From positions 1-39,158 of the forward strand of contig NZ_JAHESF010000052.1 of the NCBI RefSeq assembly GCF_018598225.1: DNA of 39,158 nt. Reading direction: 5' to 3'. The notes under the pieces were generated by a model. The model was not told the DNA's origin, did not search any database, and saw only the letters and a program-made list of their open reading frames with translations. A program made the translations under genes and the position numbers. Source of the DNA: Chryseosolibacter histidinae. Its GTDB lineage: Bacteria; Bacteroidota; Bacteroidia; Cytophagales; Cyclobacteriaceae. Of the stretch, positions 23,851 through 32,736 are shown one piece after another (position 1 is the first letter of the stretch; every line of letters begins with the position of its first letter).

Positions 23851-25181
23851 TAGCTCGGATTGATCATACCATAGCCGCGCTCGCCATGGTAATAGCTGTC
23901 GAGGCCTTTCATCTCACCTTCTTCGCTTGAGCGGATGCCTACTGTTTTGTTCAGTACAAAGAGAATGGCCCACGTTCCAACGGCGGAGTAGGCAATCGCG
24001 ATGAGCACGGCCATCACCTGTACGCCGAGTTGTTTCATGGTGTTCCATCCTTCCGCCACACCGGCGGCTTCGGCCATCCAGCTTTCGCGGATGAAGAAGG
24101 TAAGGAAGATAGCGCCGGCGATACCACCGATGCCGTGGATGCCGAATGCATCGAGCGTGTCATCGAATCCAAGTTTGTTCTTCAGCAGTATGGCGAGGTA
24201 ACAGAATACCGTTGCCAGTGTGCCGATGGCGAGCGCTCCGGCCGGCTGAACCACACCCGCTGCAGGCGTGATGGCCACGAGACCGGCGAGAATACCACTC
24301 ACAAAACCGAGGGCCGTTGCTTTGCCCTGGTGCAAGCCTTCAAGGATCACCCACATCAGCGCACCTGCGGCGGCGGCCACCTGCGTGGCAGTGAGCGCCT
24401 GCGCTGTGCTGAGACCTGATGAAATGCTGCTGCCCGCGTTGAAGCCGAACCATCCCACCCAAAGCAGTCCAGCCCCGATCAATGTCATCACAAGGTTATT
24501 AGGGCGCATGGGCAGGTGAGGGTAGGATTTTCGTGCGCCCAGGTAAATGGCTGCCACCAATCCGCTGACACCGGCAGAAATATGCACCACCGTTCCGCCT
24601 GCAAAATCGATCGCGCCCTTAGCGCCCAGGTTGAACAGGAATCCGTCTGAAGCCCAGACCCAGTGGCAGAGCGGATTGTAGATCAGCAGTCCCCACAAGG
24701 CAATGAAGAAACAATATCCTTTGAAAGAAACGCGCTCTGCAAAGGCGCCGGCAATAAGGGCGGGCGCGATAATGGCAAACTTCGCCTGGAACATGGAGAA
24801 CACGTATTCAGGTATGCCCGCGCTCATGATATTGGTATCGATGCCTTGCAGCAGGAAGTAGTCATTGCTCCATCCGAACCATCCGCCGAGCACGTTCTGG
24901 CCGAAAGCCATGCTGTAACCGCATACCACCCACAGTACGGTCATGATGCCCATGGCAGTGAAGCTGTGCATCATGGTGCCCAGCACATTTTTGGTGCGCA
25001 CAAGACCACCGTAGAACATTGCCAGGCCTGGCACCATCAGCAGAACGAGGGCCGTGGAGGTCAGCATCCACGCAGTAGCCCCAGAGTCGGTGGCAACAGG
25101 CGCATCCGCGGCAAACAAGCCGGCAAAAGGTATAAGCAGGAGAACGCAAAGAAGAAGCGTTGAGCGTAGAGCTGTTTTCAT
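23850..25181 (-). CDS. amtB: ammonium transporter (Amt family)
   Basis: This 443-residue Amt channel has a signal peptide (MKTALRSTLLLCVLLLIPFAGLFAAD), then 11 membrane helices. It has FYGGLVRTKNVLG, the twin pore histidines His173 (CHW) and His349 in FGIHGIGG, and the C-terminal regulatory tail with EEGEMKGLDSYYHGERGYG. It conducts ammonium or ammonia inward, with PII docking on the cytoplasmic face. The ATG at 25181 is chosen over the TTG at 25238 because a promoter (TTTG-N19-TAATTTCG) lies between them. A PII gene follows it on the same strand. Confidence 0.93.
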   Translation of the reverse strand: MKTALRSTLLLCVLLLIPFAGLFAADAPVATDSGATAWMLTSTALVLLMVPGLAMFYGGLVRTKNVLGTMMHSFTAMGIMTVLWVVCGYSMAFGQNVLGGWFGWSNDYFLLQGIDTNIMSAGIPEYVFSMFQAKFAIIAPALIAGAFAERVSFKGYCFFIALWGLLIYNPLCHWVWASDGFLFNLGAKGAIDFAGGTVVHISAGVSGLVAAIYLGARKSYPHLPMRPNNLVMTLIGAGLLWVGWFGFNAGSSISSGLSTAQALTATQVAAAAGALMWVILEGLHQGKATALGFVSGILAGLVAITPAAGVVQPAGALAIGTLATVFCYLAILLKNKLGFDDTLDAFGIHGIGGIAGAIFLTFFIRESWMAEAAGVAEGWNTMKQLGVQVMAVLIAIAYSAVGTWAILFVLNKTVGIRSSEEGEMKGLDSYYHGERGYGMINPS

Positions 25182-25208
25182 TAAGGCGCAGGTGGTTGTT
25201 GTACGCTG

Positions 25209-25239
25209 CGAAATTAACACCGGCAGGAAATTAGTCAAA
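25209..25239 (-). promoter_or_regulatory. predicted amtB promoter
   Basis: On the minus strand TTTG (25236-25239), 19 bases, then TAATTTCG (25209-25216), one base off the -7 consensus. Transcription would start near 25202, about 21 bases before the ATG. Confidence 0.5.
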
Positions 25240-25286
25240 CAACAGGCGGAAGAATGTAGGGGAATTGTTGGCGAACGAAAGTTCGG

Positions 25287-25460
25287 TTGCCGAGCTGGTT
25301 GCCAGTTGCCGGTTGCCGGATGGCCAGTTCAGACCGAGTGCTTTTTCACAATCTGTGTTTCATTCAGACACGATATCTCACGCTTCAATTGCCACACGAA
25401 TCGAAGCAGAACTTCGATATACACACGATACGAAACCGGCAACTGGTAACCGGCAACGAT
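25287..25460. repeat. heptamer inverted array, GGTTGCC family, copy 1
   Basis: Left units GGTTGCC, AGTTGCC, GGTTGCC, GGATGGCC (about 25299-25324); right arm ACCGGCAACTGGTAACCGGCAA region (25434-25457). The loop shares several blocks (GGCCAGTTCAGAC, GTTTCATTCAG, AATCGAAGCA, ACGAAACCGG) with the copy at 32.9 kb. The array lies 1-2 bp from the exporter stop. Confidence 0.8.
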
Positions 25461-26693
25461 TCACATCAAGACAGAGGTCTCCTCCTCCACATCACGTTTA
25501 CGGGCGTTGTAACGAATGGTGAACTTCCCCACCGCGAGGAAGATTAGTCCGCAGACACTGCAGCCTACCATCACGGCGATCATGGGCACCGCTGTATTGT
25601 TGTGAAAGGCGCTCACCAGCGCGGAAGCCACACCGCCCATGGCCATACGAAAGCTTCCGGAGAGAGACGCGGCACTTCCTGCATGACGCGAGAAAGGGGC
25701 TAGCGAGAGCGCTGTGGCATTCGGGTTGATCAGGCCATGCCCTGCCATAAAAAGAGCAATGAGCGCCACCAGCGTAACCTTGTCAAATCCTCCCAGGGCA
25801 GTACCTGTGATCAGCAGGATGCCAACCAAAGTCTGCATGGCAAAAGCGCCCCGGATGACCTGCTCGCTTTTAAATCTTTTCAGGAAGACATGGTTGAGCT
25901 GTGTGGACCCGATCATGACCGCTGCCACCACGGCGAAGATCCAGCCATACTCCTGTTCGCTGGAGCCATACAGGTTCATGAACACATCGGCAGAGCCGGC
26001 GATGTAGGCAAACGGTGCGGACGAAGCGAGACCACCGGCAAGGGTATAGACGAGGAACTGCGGCTGTCGGATTACCGTGTAAAAGTTTCCGACCACCGCG
26101 CGCGGCTTCAGCGATATGGAAGGATCTGCTTTTCGTCCCTGCGGCAGAATAAAATAGACACACACTACGATCAGTGTAGTGATAACAGCCAGCACGATGA
26201 ACACCGAATGCCATCCGAAAGCAGCCGTCATGTATCCGCCAACGGTGGGAGCGATCATGGGCGAAACGGCTACCACCAGCGTCATAGAGCTGAAGGCCTG
26301 CGCCGTTTTATCAACAGGGAAAAGATCGCGTACCAACGCCTGCGCAGCAACCATACCCGCACATCCGCCCAGCGCCTGCAGAAAGCGCATGGCGATGAGT
26401 GCCTCCACAGAACCGGTGAATGCACATCCGAGCGAAGCGAAGATATAAATGATCAACCCTGCATACAGCGGAGCTTTCCGCCCAAACCTGTCGAGCAGTG
26501 GTCCATAGATCATCTGGCCAGCGGCGATACCGATAAAGTAGCTGGTCAACGAAAGCTGCACAGAGGCAATGGTCGTCTTCAGGTCTTCCGCAATCGATGG
26601 AAATCCCGGCAGATACATATCAATAGAAAACGGACTGATGGTGGCCAGCGCACCCAGGATGAGAATGAGTATGAATTGTTGTTTGCGAGTCAT
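25461..26693 (-). CDS. Bcr/CflA-family drug efflux transporter (MFS)
   Basis: The 410-residue major facilitator has about 12 membrane helices. It has the Bcr/CflA signature near the N-terminus (SPFSIDMYLPGFPSIAEDL), the motif-A loop GQMIYGPLLDRFGRKAPLY (about 59-77), and the RFLQALGGCAGMV helix with the RDLF loop. Members export bicyclomycin, chloramphenicol and sulphonamides or amino acids such as cysteine; the substrate is not predictable here. The start is the ATG at 26693. The gene is single, flanked by arrays on both sides. Confidence 0.92.
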   Translation of the reverse strand: MTRKQQFILILILGALATISPFSIDMYLPGFPSIAEDLKTTIASVQLSLTSYFIGIAAGQMIYGPLLDRFGRKAPLYAGLIIYIFASLGCAFTGSVEALIAMRFLQALGGCAGMVAAQALVRDLFPVDKTAQAFSSMTLVVAVSPMIAPTVGGYMTAAFGWHSVFIVLAVITTLIVVCVYFILPQGRKADPSISLKPRAVVGNFYTVIRQPQFLVYTLAGGLASSAPFAYIAGSADVFMNLYGSSEQEYGWIFAVVAAVMIGSTQLNHVFLKRFKSEQVIRGAFAMQTLVGILLITGTALGGFDKVTLVALIALFMAGHGLINPNATALSLAPFSRHAGSAASLSGSFRMAMGGVASALVSAFHNNTAVPMIAVMVGCSVCGLIFLAVGKFTIRYNARKRDVEEETSVLM

Positions 26694-26775
26694 GTGTTAC
26701 ATGTGCGAACATGAAAGATCGTGCCCACACGATGGCTTAACTGATTTGATCAAGAAATGGTTGCTTGGAAGTAAA

Positions 26776-26914
26776 AAGAAGTCAGGAGCCAGAAGTCAGG
26801 AGCCAGAAGTCAGAAGCCAGAAGGGCTAACGTATGGCAGACGAAGTCACACTTGAGATGACACCCCAACCTTCTGACTCCTGGCTCCTGACTTCTGACTT
26901 CTTGCTGTTGACTC
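26776..26914. repeat. heptamer inverted array, GAAGTCA/GGAGCCA family
   Basis: The left arm has AAGTCAG, GAGCCAG, AAGTCAG, GAGCCAG, AAGTCAG, AAGCCAG (26779-26820). The right arm has CTGACTC, CTGGCTC, CTGACTT, CTGACTT, then CTCCTAC (26872-26915), ending at the stop of the acyl-CoA enzyme. CGAAGT (26841-26846) is in the loop. Confidence 0.85.
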
Positions 26915-29212
26915 CTACCTAACAATTGGTGCTAGGCAACTATCCGGAATCCCAAACGCCTCCACCAACGGCACCGCTTCCTCTCTCACTTCCGCACAGA
27001 GGCGGTCTACCATTTTGCGGATGGCTTTTGTTTTTACACCTTCCATGTAGCCGTTCTCGAGGTACCAGCCTTTGTTCTTTTCGATCTGCGAAAGCGCGAA
27101 GAGATCACAGAGTTTTTTCAGCACCGTTTTGCATCCTTCGTCCTGCGTGCTGGCGATGCGTTCCAGGAACTGCTCCAGGATGATGCGTTCGATGTAGGCA
27201 AATCCTACCTGCACCAGGTGATGCTGGCATTGATTGAAGGCATCGAAGGAGTCCATGCCATCGTCGATATAACTTTTCAATCTTCTGGCGGCGGAGGTGA
27301 GCACGGCGCGTTCGCGATAGGCGAAAGCGTGGAGGTGGAATTCGGCATCCAGCAGGTGCTCGTCATCCGTGTTCCTGATCACGAAGGGGTTCTTCTCCTG
27401 TAAGCTTGTTTTGGCCTGCGTAGCCACATAGTTGAGAATGCCGAAGAGGTTCATGTTGCTGAACTCCTGCCTGAACTCCGTAAGCCGGCTCTTGGCCACG
27501 AGCTGCAGCAGCACTGTGTTGTCGCCTTCGAACGTGGTGTAGATCTCCGTGTCGTTCTTCAGGTCGTCGATCCTGTTTTCGGAGAGGTATCCCTTTCCGC
27601 CGCAGCACTCGCGGCATTCCTGCAGGGTTTGTGTGGTGTTCCAGGTGGCTACGGATTTCAGTCCCGCAGCAAGCGCTTCGATCTCCTGCATGTCTTCTTC
27701 CGTGCGCTTCAGGAACCTGTTGGTGAGATATTCGAGCGCGAAGTGAAGCGCGTACGCATTGGCCAGCAGGGGCATGAGCCTGCGCTGGTGCGTCCTGTAG
27801 TTCAATATCGGGATCTCCGCGCCACCCTCGGGACCGAACTGTTTGCGCTGGTCACCATAACGGATGGCGATGGCGAGGCCCGTCTTCGCTGCGCTGAGGC
27901 CTGATCTCGGTATGCCTATACGCCCGCCTACCAGTGTGCCCAGCATGGTGAAAAACCGCCTGTTGTCGCTGGAGATGGGGCTTTCGAATTTTCCTTCGGC
28001 GTTCACCGTGGCGAATTTATCGAGCATGTTCTCTTTCGGGATGGTCACTTGATCGAAATAGATCACGCCATTATCAACACCGTTGAGTCCCATCTTGCGG
28101 CCGCAATCCTTGATGGTTACACCCGGATGAAGTTTGCCGGAAGCATCGCGCAGTGGAACAACAAAAGCGCTCACGCCATAGTCTTTTCCGTTGAGGATCA
28201 GTTTGGCAAATACCGTGGCCATCTGTCCGTGCAGCGCCGCGTTTCCGATATACTCTTTGCGCGCGAGCTCATCGGGTGTATGGATCACGAAGCATTGTTT
28301 GCCATGATCGTAGGTGGCGGTTGTTTCAATACCCCGCACGTTAGAGCCATGCCCGGTCTCTGTCATGGCAAAACATCCCGGCAAGGTAAGCGTACCAATA
28401 TCCTTTAAATATTTGCGATGGTGTTTTTCTGTTCCGAGAAAATAGACGCTCATGCCGAAGAGCCCGAACTGCACACCGAATTTCACCACAAGACTCAGGT
28501 CGTGGTAGCTCAGCGTTTCCATGATGCTGAAATAGGAGGCCATGTCGCCTTGTCCGCCGTATTCTTTGGGATAGGCCATGGAGCCGAAGCCCTGTGCCGC
28601 CAGCATGCGACACCATTGCAGCACCTTTTCGCGGTAGATACCCAGGTCGCCGGTGTCGGGACGACTGAGCTCCGGATCGGAGATGATGGCTTTTACTTTC
28701 CTGATGATGGCAGCGTTGGGGCCGTCGAGCAGGGTTGTCAGCTTGCCGATATCGAATGTGTATTGCGTGCCCTGGCTGGCGGTTTTTGTCTGGCGGTTTA
28801 CCGGTAAAAAATTGAATGCGGCTTCACGACTGATCACGCCAAGCGTTTCTTCAATGCCCGAGAGGGAAGCGGATGCTTTGGCAAGAAGGTCTTTGCCCGA
28901 ACCGTTGGTGTGACGGCTGGCCAGCCTCACGCCGATGTCGATCAGGCTTTCCTGCTTGTCGGCCGATAGCCCTGCAGTTCGGATCTCGTCGAGCCAGCTT
29001 TTGAGCTGGTCGGCAGAAGGAGGTGACGAAGGATTGAGCTGGGCTACCAGGAACTCTTTCTCTTCACGGCTCAGCCAGGGTTGCGCATCGATCACGTTGC
29101 GGATGGCCTTGATCTCGCTGGGCGTGAGCACGGCGTCTGACCACACCGTGTAAAAGAGCGGAAGGAAAACATAGAGGCCCGGGTTTTCCCGGAGGTGTTT
29201 TGAGTCAAGCAT
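26915..29212 (-). CDS. acyl-CoA oxidase/dehydrogenase-family flavoenzyme with N-terminal extension
   Basis: At 765 residues it is about 100 residues longer than standard acyl-CoA oxidases. The first 100 residues form a helical extension (TPSEIKAIRNVIDAQPWLSREEKEFL). The FAD-binding middle domain has CFAMTETGHGSNVRGIETT (about 279) and the ISSDNRRFFTMLGTLVGGRIGI linker. The C-terminal domain has RECCGGKGYLSENRIDDLKND and TFEGDNTVLLQL, the ACOX signature. It should oxidise acyl-CoA to trans-2-enoyl-CoA; true oxidase rather than dehydrogenase activity is suggested by similarity to plant and animal ACOX but is not certain. It is cytoplasmic and apparently a single-gene unit. Confidence 0.9.
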   Translation of the reverse strand: MLDSKHLRENPGLYVFLPLFYTVWSDAVLTPSEIKAIRNVIDAQPWLSREEKEFLVAQLNPSSPPSADQLKSWLDEIRTAGLSADKQESLIDIGVRLASRHTNGSGKDLLAKASASLSGIEETLGVISREAAFNFLPVNRQTKTASQGTQYTFDIGKLTTLLDGPNAAIIRKVKAIISDPELSRPDTGDLGIYREKVLQWCRMLAAQGFGSMAYPKEYGGQGDMASYFSIMETLSYHDLSLVVKFGVQFGLFGMSVYFLGTEKHHRKYLKDIGTLTLPGCFAMTETGHGSNVRGIETTATYDHGKQCFVIHTPDELARKEYIGNAALHGQMATVFAKLILNGKDYGVSAFVVPLRDASGKLHPGVTIKDCGRKMGLNGVDNGVIYFDQVTIPKENMLDKFATVNAEGKFESPISSDNRRFFTMLGTLVGGRIGIPRSGLSAAKTGLAIAIRYGDQRKQFGPEGGAEIPILNYRTHQRRLMPLLANAYALHFALEYLTNRFLKRTEEDMQEIEALAAGLKSVATWNTTQTLQECRECCGGKGYLSENRIDDLKNDTEIYTTFEGDNTVLLQLVAKSRLTEFRQEFSNMNLFGILNYVATQAKTSLQEKNPFVIRNTDDEHLLDAEFHLHAFAYRERAVLTSAARRLKSYIDDGMDSFDAFNQCQHHLVQVGFAYIERIILEQFLERIASTQDEGCKTVLKKLCDLFALSQIEKNKGWYLENGYMEGVKTKAIRKMVDRLCAEVREEAVPLVEAFGIPDSCLAPIVR

Positions 29213-29453
29213 GGGGTTGTATGGATTGGCGTTGTAAAATTAAAACATTTTATAAATACCTGTTCGCCGGTTATGCGCGCCGGGGTATGTATCCGGTAAA
29301 AATGGCATTTGGTCGGTGACACTTATCCGGTTATTTTTTATTTCGTTTTTTTTTCCGTCTTTGAACTTTACTTGAATCAACTTGCGGTTTTAACAGCAGG
29401 ATTCACGTTAACCCAACAACGTGCACTTCAAAACAACTAAATTAAAACAGTTT

Positions 29454-29999
29454 ATGAAAAGAGTAACTCAGTTAGTGGTAGCCATGATGTTTGTGGCTGT
29501 TTTTTCAGAATTTGCGAATGCCCAGAAGCTGCCCGGCCTCGATCCAAGCCCTGCAGACATCGCTTATTTCCGTCCTGACGGCAGGGAGTCTGTTCCCGTG
29601 ATCAGGGTAATATACGGCAGACCTCAGAAGAAGGGCAGGACCATGCTGGGAGATAAAGAACCTTTCGGCAAAGTGTGGCGCCTGGGTGCCAATGAGGCCA
29701 CCGAGATCAAGCTGTATAAGGATGTGACCTTCGGCGACAAAAAAGTGAGCGCCGGTACGTACACGCTATATGCCATCCCTACAAAAGATGAGTGGACCCT
29801 CATCTTCAATACCAAGCTCGACACCTGGGGCGCTTATTCATATGACGAAAGCAAAGACGTTGCCCGTATCAAAGTTCCCACCGGCAAAACAGACTCTGAA
29901 GTGGAAGCTTTCACCATTGCCTTCGACGGCTCTGGCGGAACCGGTAAAATGGCCCTCGCCTGGGAGAACACACTCGTTACTGTTCCATTGAAGTACTGA
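29454..29999 (+). CDS. secreted DUF2911 protein
   Basis: The 181-residue protein starts at the ATG at 29454 (MKRVTQLVVAMMFVAVFSEFANA signal). A GTG at 29421 is in frame but would add 11 residues ahead of the signal peptide. Family marks are the IRVIYGRPQKKGRTMLG and FGKVWRLGANEATEI blocks, then SAGTYTLYAIP and EWTLIFN. DUF2911 is a single beta-sandwich domain of unknown function common in Bacteroidota. The TGA is immediately followed by the CAGTAAT array. Confidence 0.9.
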   Translation: MKRVTQLVVAMMFVAVFSEFANAQKLPGLDPSPADIAYFRPDGRESVPVIRVIYGRPQKKGRTMLGDKEPFGKVWRLGANEATEIKLYKDVTFGDKKVSAGTYTLYAIPTKDEWTLIFNTKLDTWGAYSYDESKDVARIKVPTGKTDSEVEAFTIAFDGSGGTGKMALAWENTLVTVPLKY

Positions 30000-30085
30000 C
30001 AGTAATTGGTAAACAGTAATCGGTATTCAGTAATCGGTTTGTGGGTATCCTGAACTGATTACCGGTTACCGATTACCGTTTACCT
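30000..30085. repeat. heptamer inverted array, AGTAATC/GGTAAAC family
   Basis: Left units CAGTAAT, TGGTAAA, CAGTAAT, CGGTATT, CAGTAAT, CGG; the right arm (30055-30085) is the near reverse complement with a loop of about 14 bases. It fills the gap between convergent stop codons, and its last units encode the end (GKR) and stop of the ArsR gene. Confidence 0.85.
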
Positions 30086-30405
30086 TTTTTCACTTTCTTC
30101 TTTTCGTTAACCAAAAATCCTTCGAGCGCATCCAGGCGACGGGTCCAGAATGCTTTGTACTGGTCGGCCCAATCGGATACTTCTTTCAGCTGGCTGAGAC
30201 GCGCTTCACAATATCGCTCACGCCCCATCTGGCGAATGGTGACCAGGCCACATTCTGTCAGGATCCTGATATGTTTGGATACCGCGGGGCGGCTTACCTT
30301 AAAATTTTCTGCAACACCATTGAGGGTCAGCGACTGATACGCCAGCAGATTCAGGATCTCTCTGCGGGTAGGATCGGCAATAGCCTGAAAAACATCTCTG
30401 CGCAT
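30073..30405 (-). CDS. ArsR-family winged-helix regulator
   Basis: This 110-residue protein is a classic ArsR fold (RRDVFQAIADPTRREILNLLA; recognition helix in VSRPAVSKHIRILTECGLV; wing RQMGRERYCEARL). It lacks the CxC metal site of ArsR/SmtB metal sensors, resembling the SdpR-like autorepressor branch that is often paired with an SRPBCC (AHSA1) gene. No such gene is adjacent here. The C-terminus (EKKKVKKGKR) runs into the repeat array, which provides GKR and the stop. The 45-bp neighbouring region shows no exact promoter consensus. Confidence 0.88.
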   Translation of the reverse strand: MRRDVFQAIADPTRREILNLLAYQSLTLNGVAENFKVSRPAVSKHIRILTECGLVTIRQMGRERYCEARLSQLKEVSDWADQYKAFWTRRLDALEGFLVNEKKKVKKGKR

Positions 30406-30470
30406 GGGATTGGTAACCGTTTAGTTACAAACGTACGGATTCTTATTGAAATTAGGAGCAAGGGTGAGAA

Positions 30471-30629
30471 GCCAGTAGTCAGTAGCCAGAAGGGCTGGGA
30501 GTAGGTAAGAAAATTACGTTGATCAGAAGAAAGCTTTCCTTCGGAGTAGAGTCGGAGCAAGGGCATGAATAGTAACTCGTCACAGGTTTCGAAGCACTTC
30601 AACTTCTGGCTCCTGACTTCTTACTTCTT
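30471..30629. repeat. heptamer inverted array, GTAGCCA/GGAGCCA family
   Basis: Left units AGCCAGTAGTCAGTAGCCAGAAG (30471-30492, 7-bp register); right units TCTGGCT, CCTGACT, TCTTACT (30603-30624). CGAAGC lies at 30590-30595. The array ends 2-6 bp from the histidine kinase stop. Confidence 0.75.
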
Positions 30630-30630
30630 T

Positions 30631-32736
30631 TTATCTCATCGGCAGATAAAGATGGAAAGTCGCTCCCTGCTCCGGCTCCGACTCCGCCACGATCATTCCT
30701 TTATGATTGTCCATGATCTTTTTGCAGATGGCGAGGCCGATGCCCGTGCCGCCGTATTCGGTGCGGCCGTGCAGGCGCTGGAACACTTCAAAGATCTTGT
30801 GCTTGTGCTCCGGCTCAAACCCGATGCCATTGTCGCGGATGGCGATGTGGTGATAGGTGGTGTCAGCGACGGCATGCGTGTTGTTGATCTTGTGTCCTTG
30901 CACCGTATTGTAGGTGATGGAGATCTCCGGTGCTGTATGGGGTTTGGAGAACTTGATGGCGTTGCTGAGCACATTGGTGAGCAGCTGGGCGAACTGGAAA
31001 CGGACCACCTCCAGTGTCGGCAAAGGCTGCGATGTGATCACAGCATGCTTTTCATCGATGGACTCCTTCAGATCATTTTTTACTTCTTCCAGGATCTCGT
31101 TGAGATTGGTTTGCTCGAACTTGCTCTCGGAAGTATTGGTGCGTGAATAGGCGAGCAGGTCTTCGATCAGCGTTTGCATCCGGTGCGCGGCGTTCTGCAT
31201 GCGGGCGAAATAATCCTGTCCCTTGGGCGACAGGTTCTTTTCGGACTCTATGATGCGTGAAGCGAATGTCTGTATTTTACGGAGCGGCTCCTGGAGATCG
31301 TGACTCGATACGTAAGCAAAAGAAGCGAGCTCCTGGTTCATGGCTTCCAGCTCGCGATTCTTATCTTCAAGCTGCATGGCGCTCGCCTTCAGGGCATCGT
31401 CAGCCAGTTTCTTGTCAGTGAGATCGCGGGTAACTTTTGAAAAGCCGATCACATCGCCGGCGTCGTTGTGCAGCGCGGTGATCAGGATGCTGCCCCAGAA
31501 CTTGGAACCGTCTTTCCTTACCCGCCAGCCTTCGTGCGTAGCTTTCCCTTCGTTATATGCACGCTGGATCAGCTGCTCGGGCAGTTTCCTTTGCTGATCT
31601 TCGGTGGTGTAAAACATCTTGAAGCTTTTGCCGATCGCTTCTTCAGCGGTATAACCTTTGATCTTTTCTGCGCCCTTGTTCCAGTTCTCGATAATACCTT
31701 CTTTGCTTAAGAGAATAATAGCGTAGTCCTGCACCTCGCTGATCATGCGGTGGAACCGCTCTTCGCTTTTCTTTAATTCGATATTCTTGAGGCGCAGCTC
31801 TTCTATTGTATCCTGAAGCACTTCTTCCATGGCCACCCGCTTTTGCTGTTGTGACGTAACATCTTCAAGAATACCGATGTAACCCATAAAGCGCTGCTGA
31901 GCATTGTAACGCGGATTGCCGCTCACGGAGGCGAGAATGTAGCCGTCGTCTTCTTTTTTGAGCCTGAAGCTGATGTTCAATGGTTGCCGTGCTTCGAAGC
32001 ACCGGTTCCAGTCATGCAACGCTGTGTCATGATCATCGGGATGCACAGAGTCAAGCCAGCCCTTATCCTGGGCATCGGCAAAGGACTTGCCCGTGATCTC
32101 GTTCCACTTGCGGTTCATGTAGTTGTTATTTCCGGCCTCATCGGTCATCCATACCACAACGGGGGCGTGGTCTGCCATGGAATGGAACCGTTCCTCACTT
32201 TCTTTGATAGCGGCTCCTGCGCGTTTGAAGTCAGAGATATCAATGAGCATATTCACGGCGCCCACCAATGTGCCTGAGATGTCGAATAACGGCTTCGGAT
32301 GGGGAAGCACGTTGACCCTTACGCCATCCGGGCGCTCTACAATGATCTCACGCCCGTAAACCGGCCGCTTTTCCTTTAACGCAATGGCCATGGGACAGGA
32401 ATCCAGCGGGAGCTCGCTGCCATCCGGGTTGTAGATCTTCCACGAACCGCACCAAAGGTCCTTTCCGATCTCAGGTTCTTTTCCCCACAAGGCAACGGCG
32501 GCGTCATTGTATAAAGTAATGTGGCCTTGTGCATCGCAGGTATAAACCGCGGCAGGAAGGCTTTGAATGAACTGGTTATAGCGAAATTCGCTTTGCTCGA
32601 GTGCGCGTGCGTATTCTTGTTCCCGCAAATTGTCTGAAGAATGACTCTGATCGGTGAGATTGTTTTCAGCGGAAATAGTCCGATCCTTCTTTATTTTCAT
32701 ATTCGCTGCGGTACGGCCAGGAAAAGTGTCGTGCAT
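30631..32736 (-). CDS. cytoplasmic triple-PAS sensor histidine kinase
   Basis: The 701-residue kinase has no membrane helix. It has three PAS domains (about 50-175, 185-300 with a PAC motif, 330-440), then a coiled linker and a HisKA domain with SSHDLQEPLRKIQTFA, phospho-acceptor His479. The HATPase domain has LTNVLSNAIKFS, DNGIGF and TGIGLAICKKI. It belongs to the phytochrome-type HWE-like DLQEPLR group common in Bacteroidota, where the response regulator is usually encoded elsewhere. The start may be the ATG at 32700 (MKIKKDRTI), because a -7-like TATTTTTG (32739-32746) lies 3 bp from the upstream ATG; its -33 element is poor. Confidence 0.92.
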   Translation of the reverse strand: MHDTFPGRTAANMKIKKDRTISAENNLTDQSHSSDNLREQEYARALEQSEFRYNQFIQSLPAAVYTCDAQGHITLYNDAAVALWGKEPEIGKDLWCGSWKIYNPDGSELPLDSCPMAIALKEKRPVYGREIIVERPDGVRVNVLPHPKPLFDISGTLVGAVNMLIDISDFKRAGAAIKESEERFHSMADHAPVVVWMTDEAGNNNYMNRKWNEITGKSFADAQDKGWLDSVHPDDHDTALHDWNRCFEARQPLNISFRLKKEDDGYILASVSGNPRYNAQQRFMGYIGILEDVTSQQQKRVAMEEVLQDTIEELRLKNIELKKSEERFHRMISEVQDYAIILLSKEGIIENWNKGAEKIKGYTAEEAIGKSFKMFYTTEDQQRKLPEQLIQRAYNEGKATHEGWRVRKDGSKFWGSILITALHNDAGDVIGFSKVTRDLTDKKLADDALKASAMQLEDKNRELEAMNQELASFAYVSSHDLQEPLRKIQTFASRIIESEKNLSPKGQDYFARMQNAAHRMQTLIEDLLAYSRTNTSESKFEQTNLNEILEEVKNDLKESIDEKHAVITSQPLPTLEVVRFQFAQLLTNVLSNAIKFSKPHTAPEISITYNTVQGHKINNTHAVADTTYHHIAIRDNGIGFEPEHKHKIFEVFQRLHGRTEYGGTGIGLAICKKIMDNHKGMIVAESEPEQGATFHLYLPMR

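Noticed and set aside
25182-25238. Extended ammonium transporter N-terminus from TTG 25238
   Set aside because: A promoter pair sits within this stretch and the ATG at 25181 opens directly into a signal peptide.
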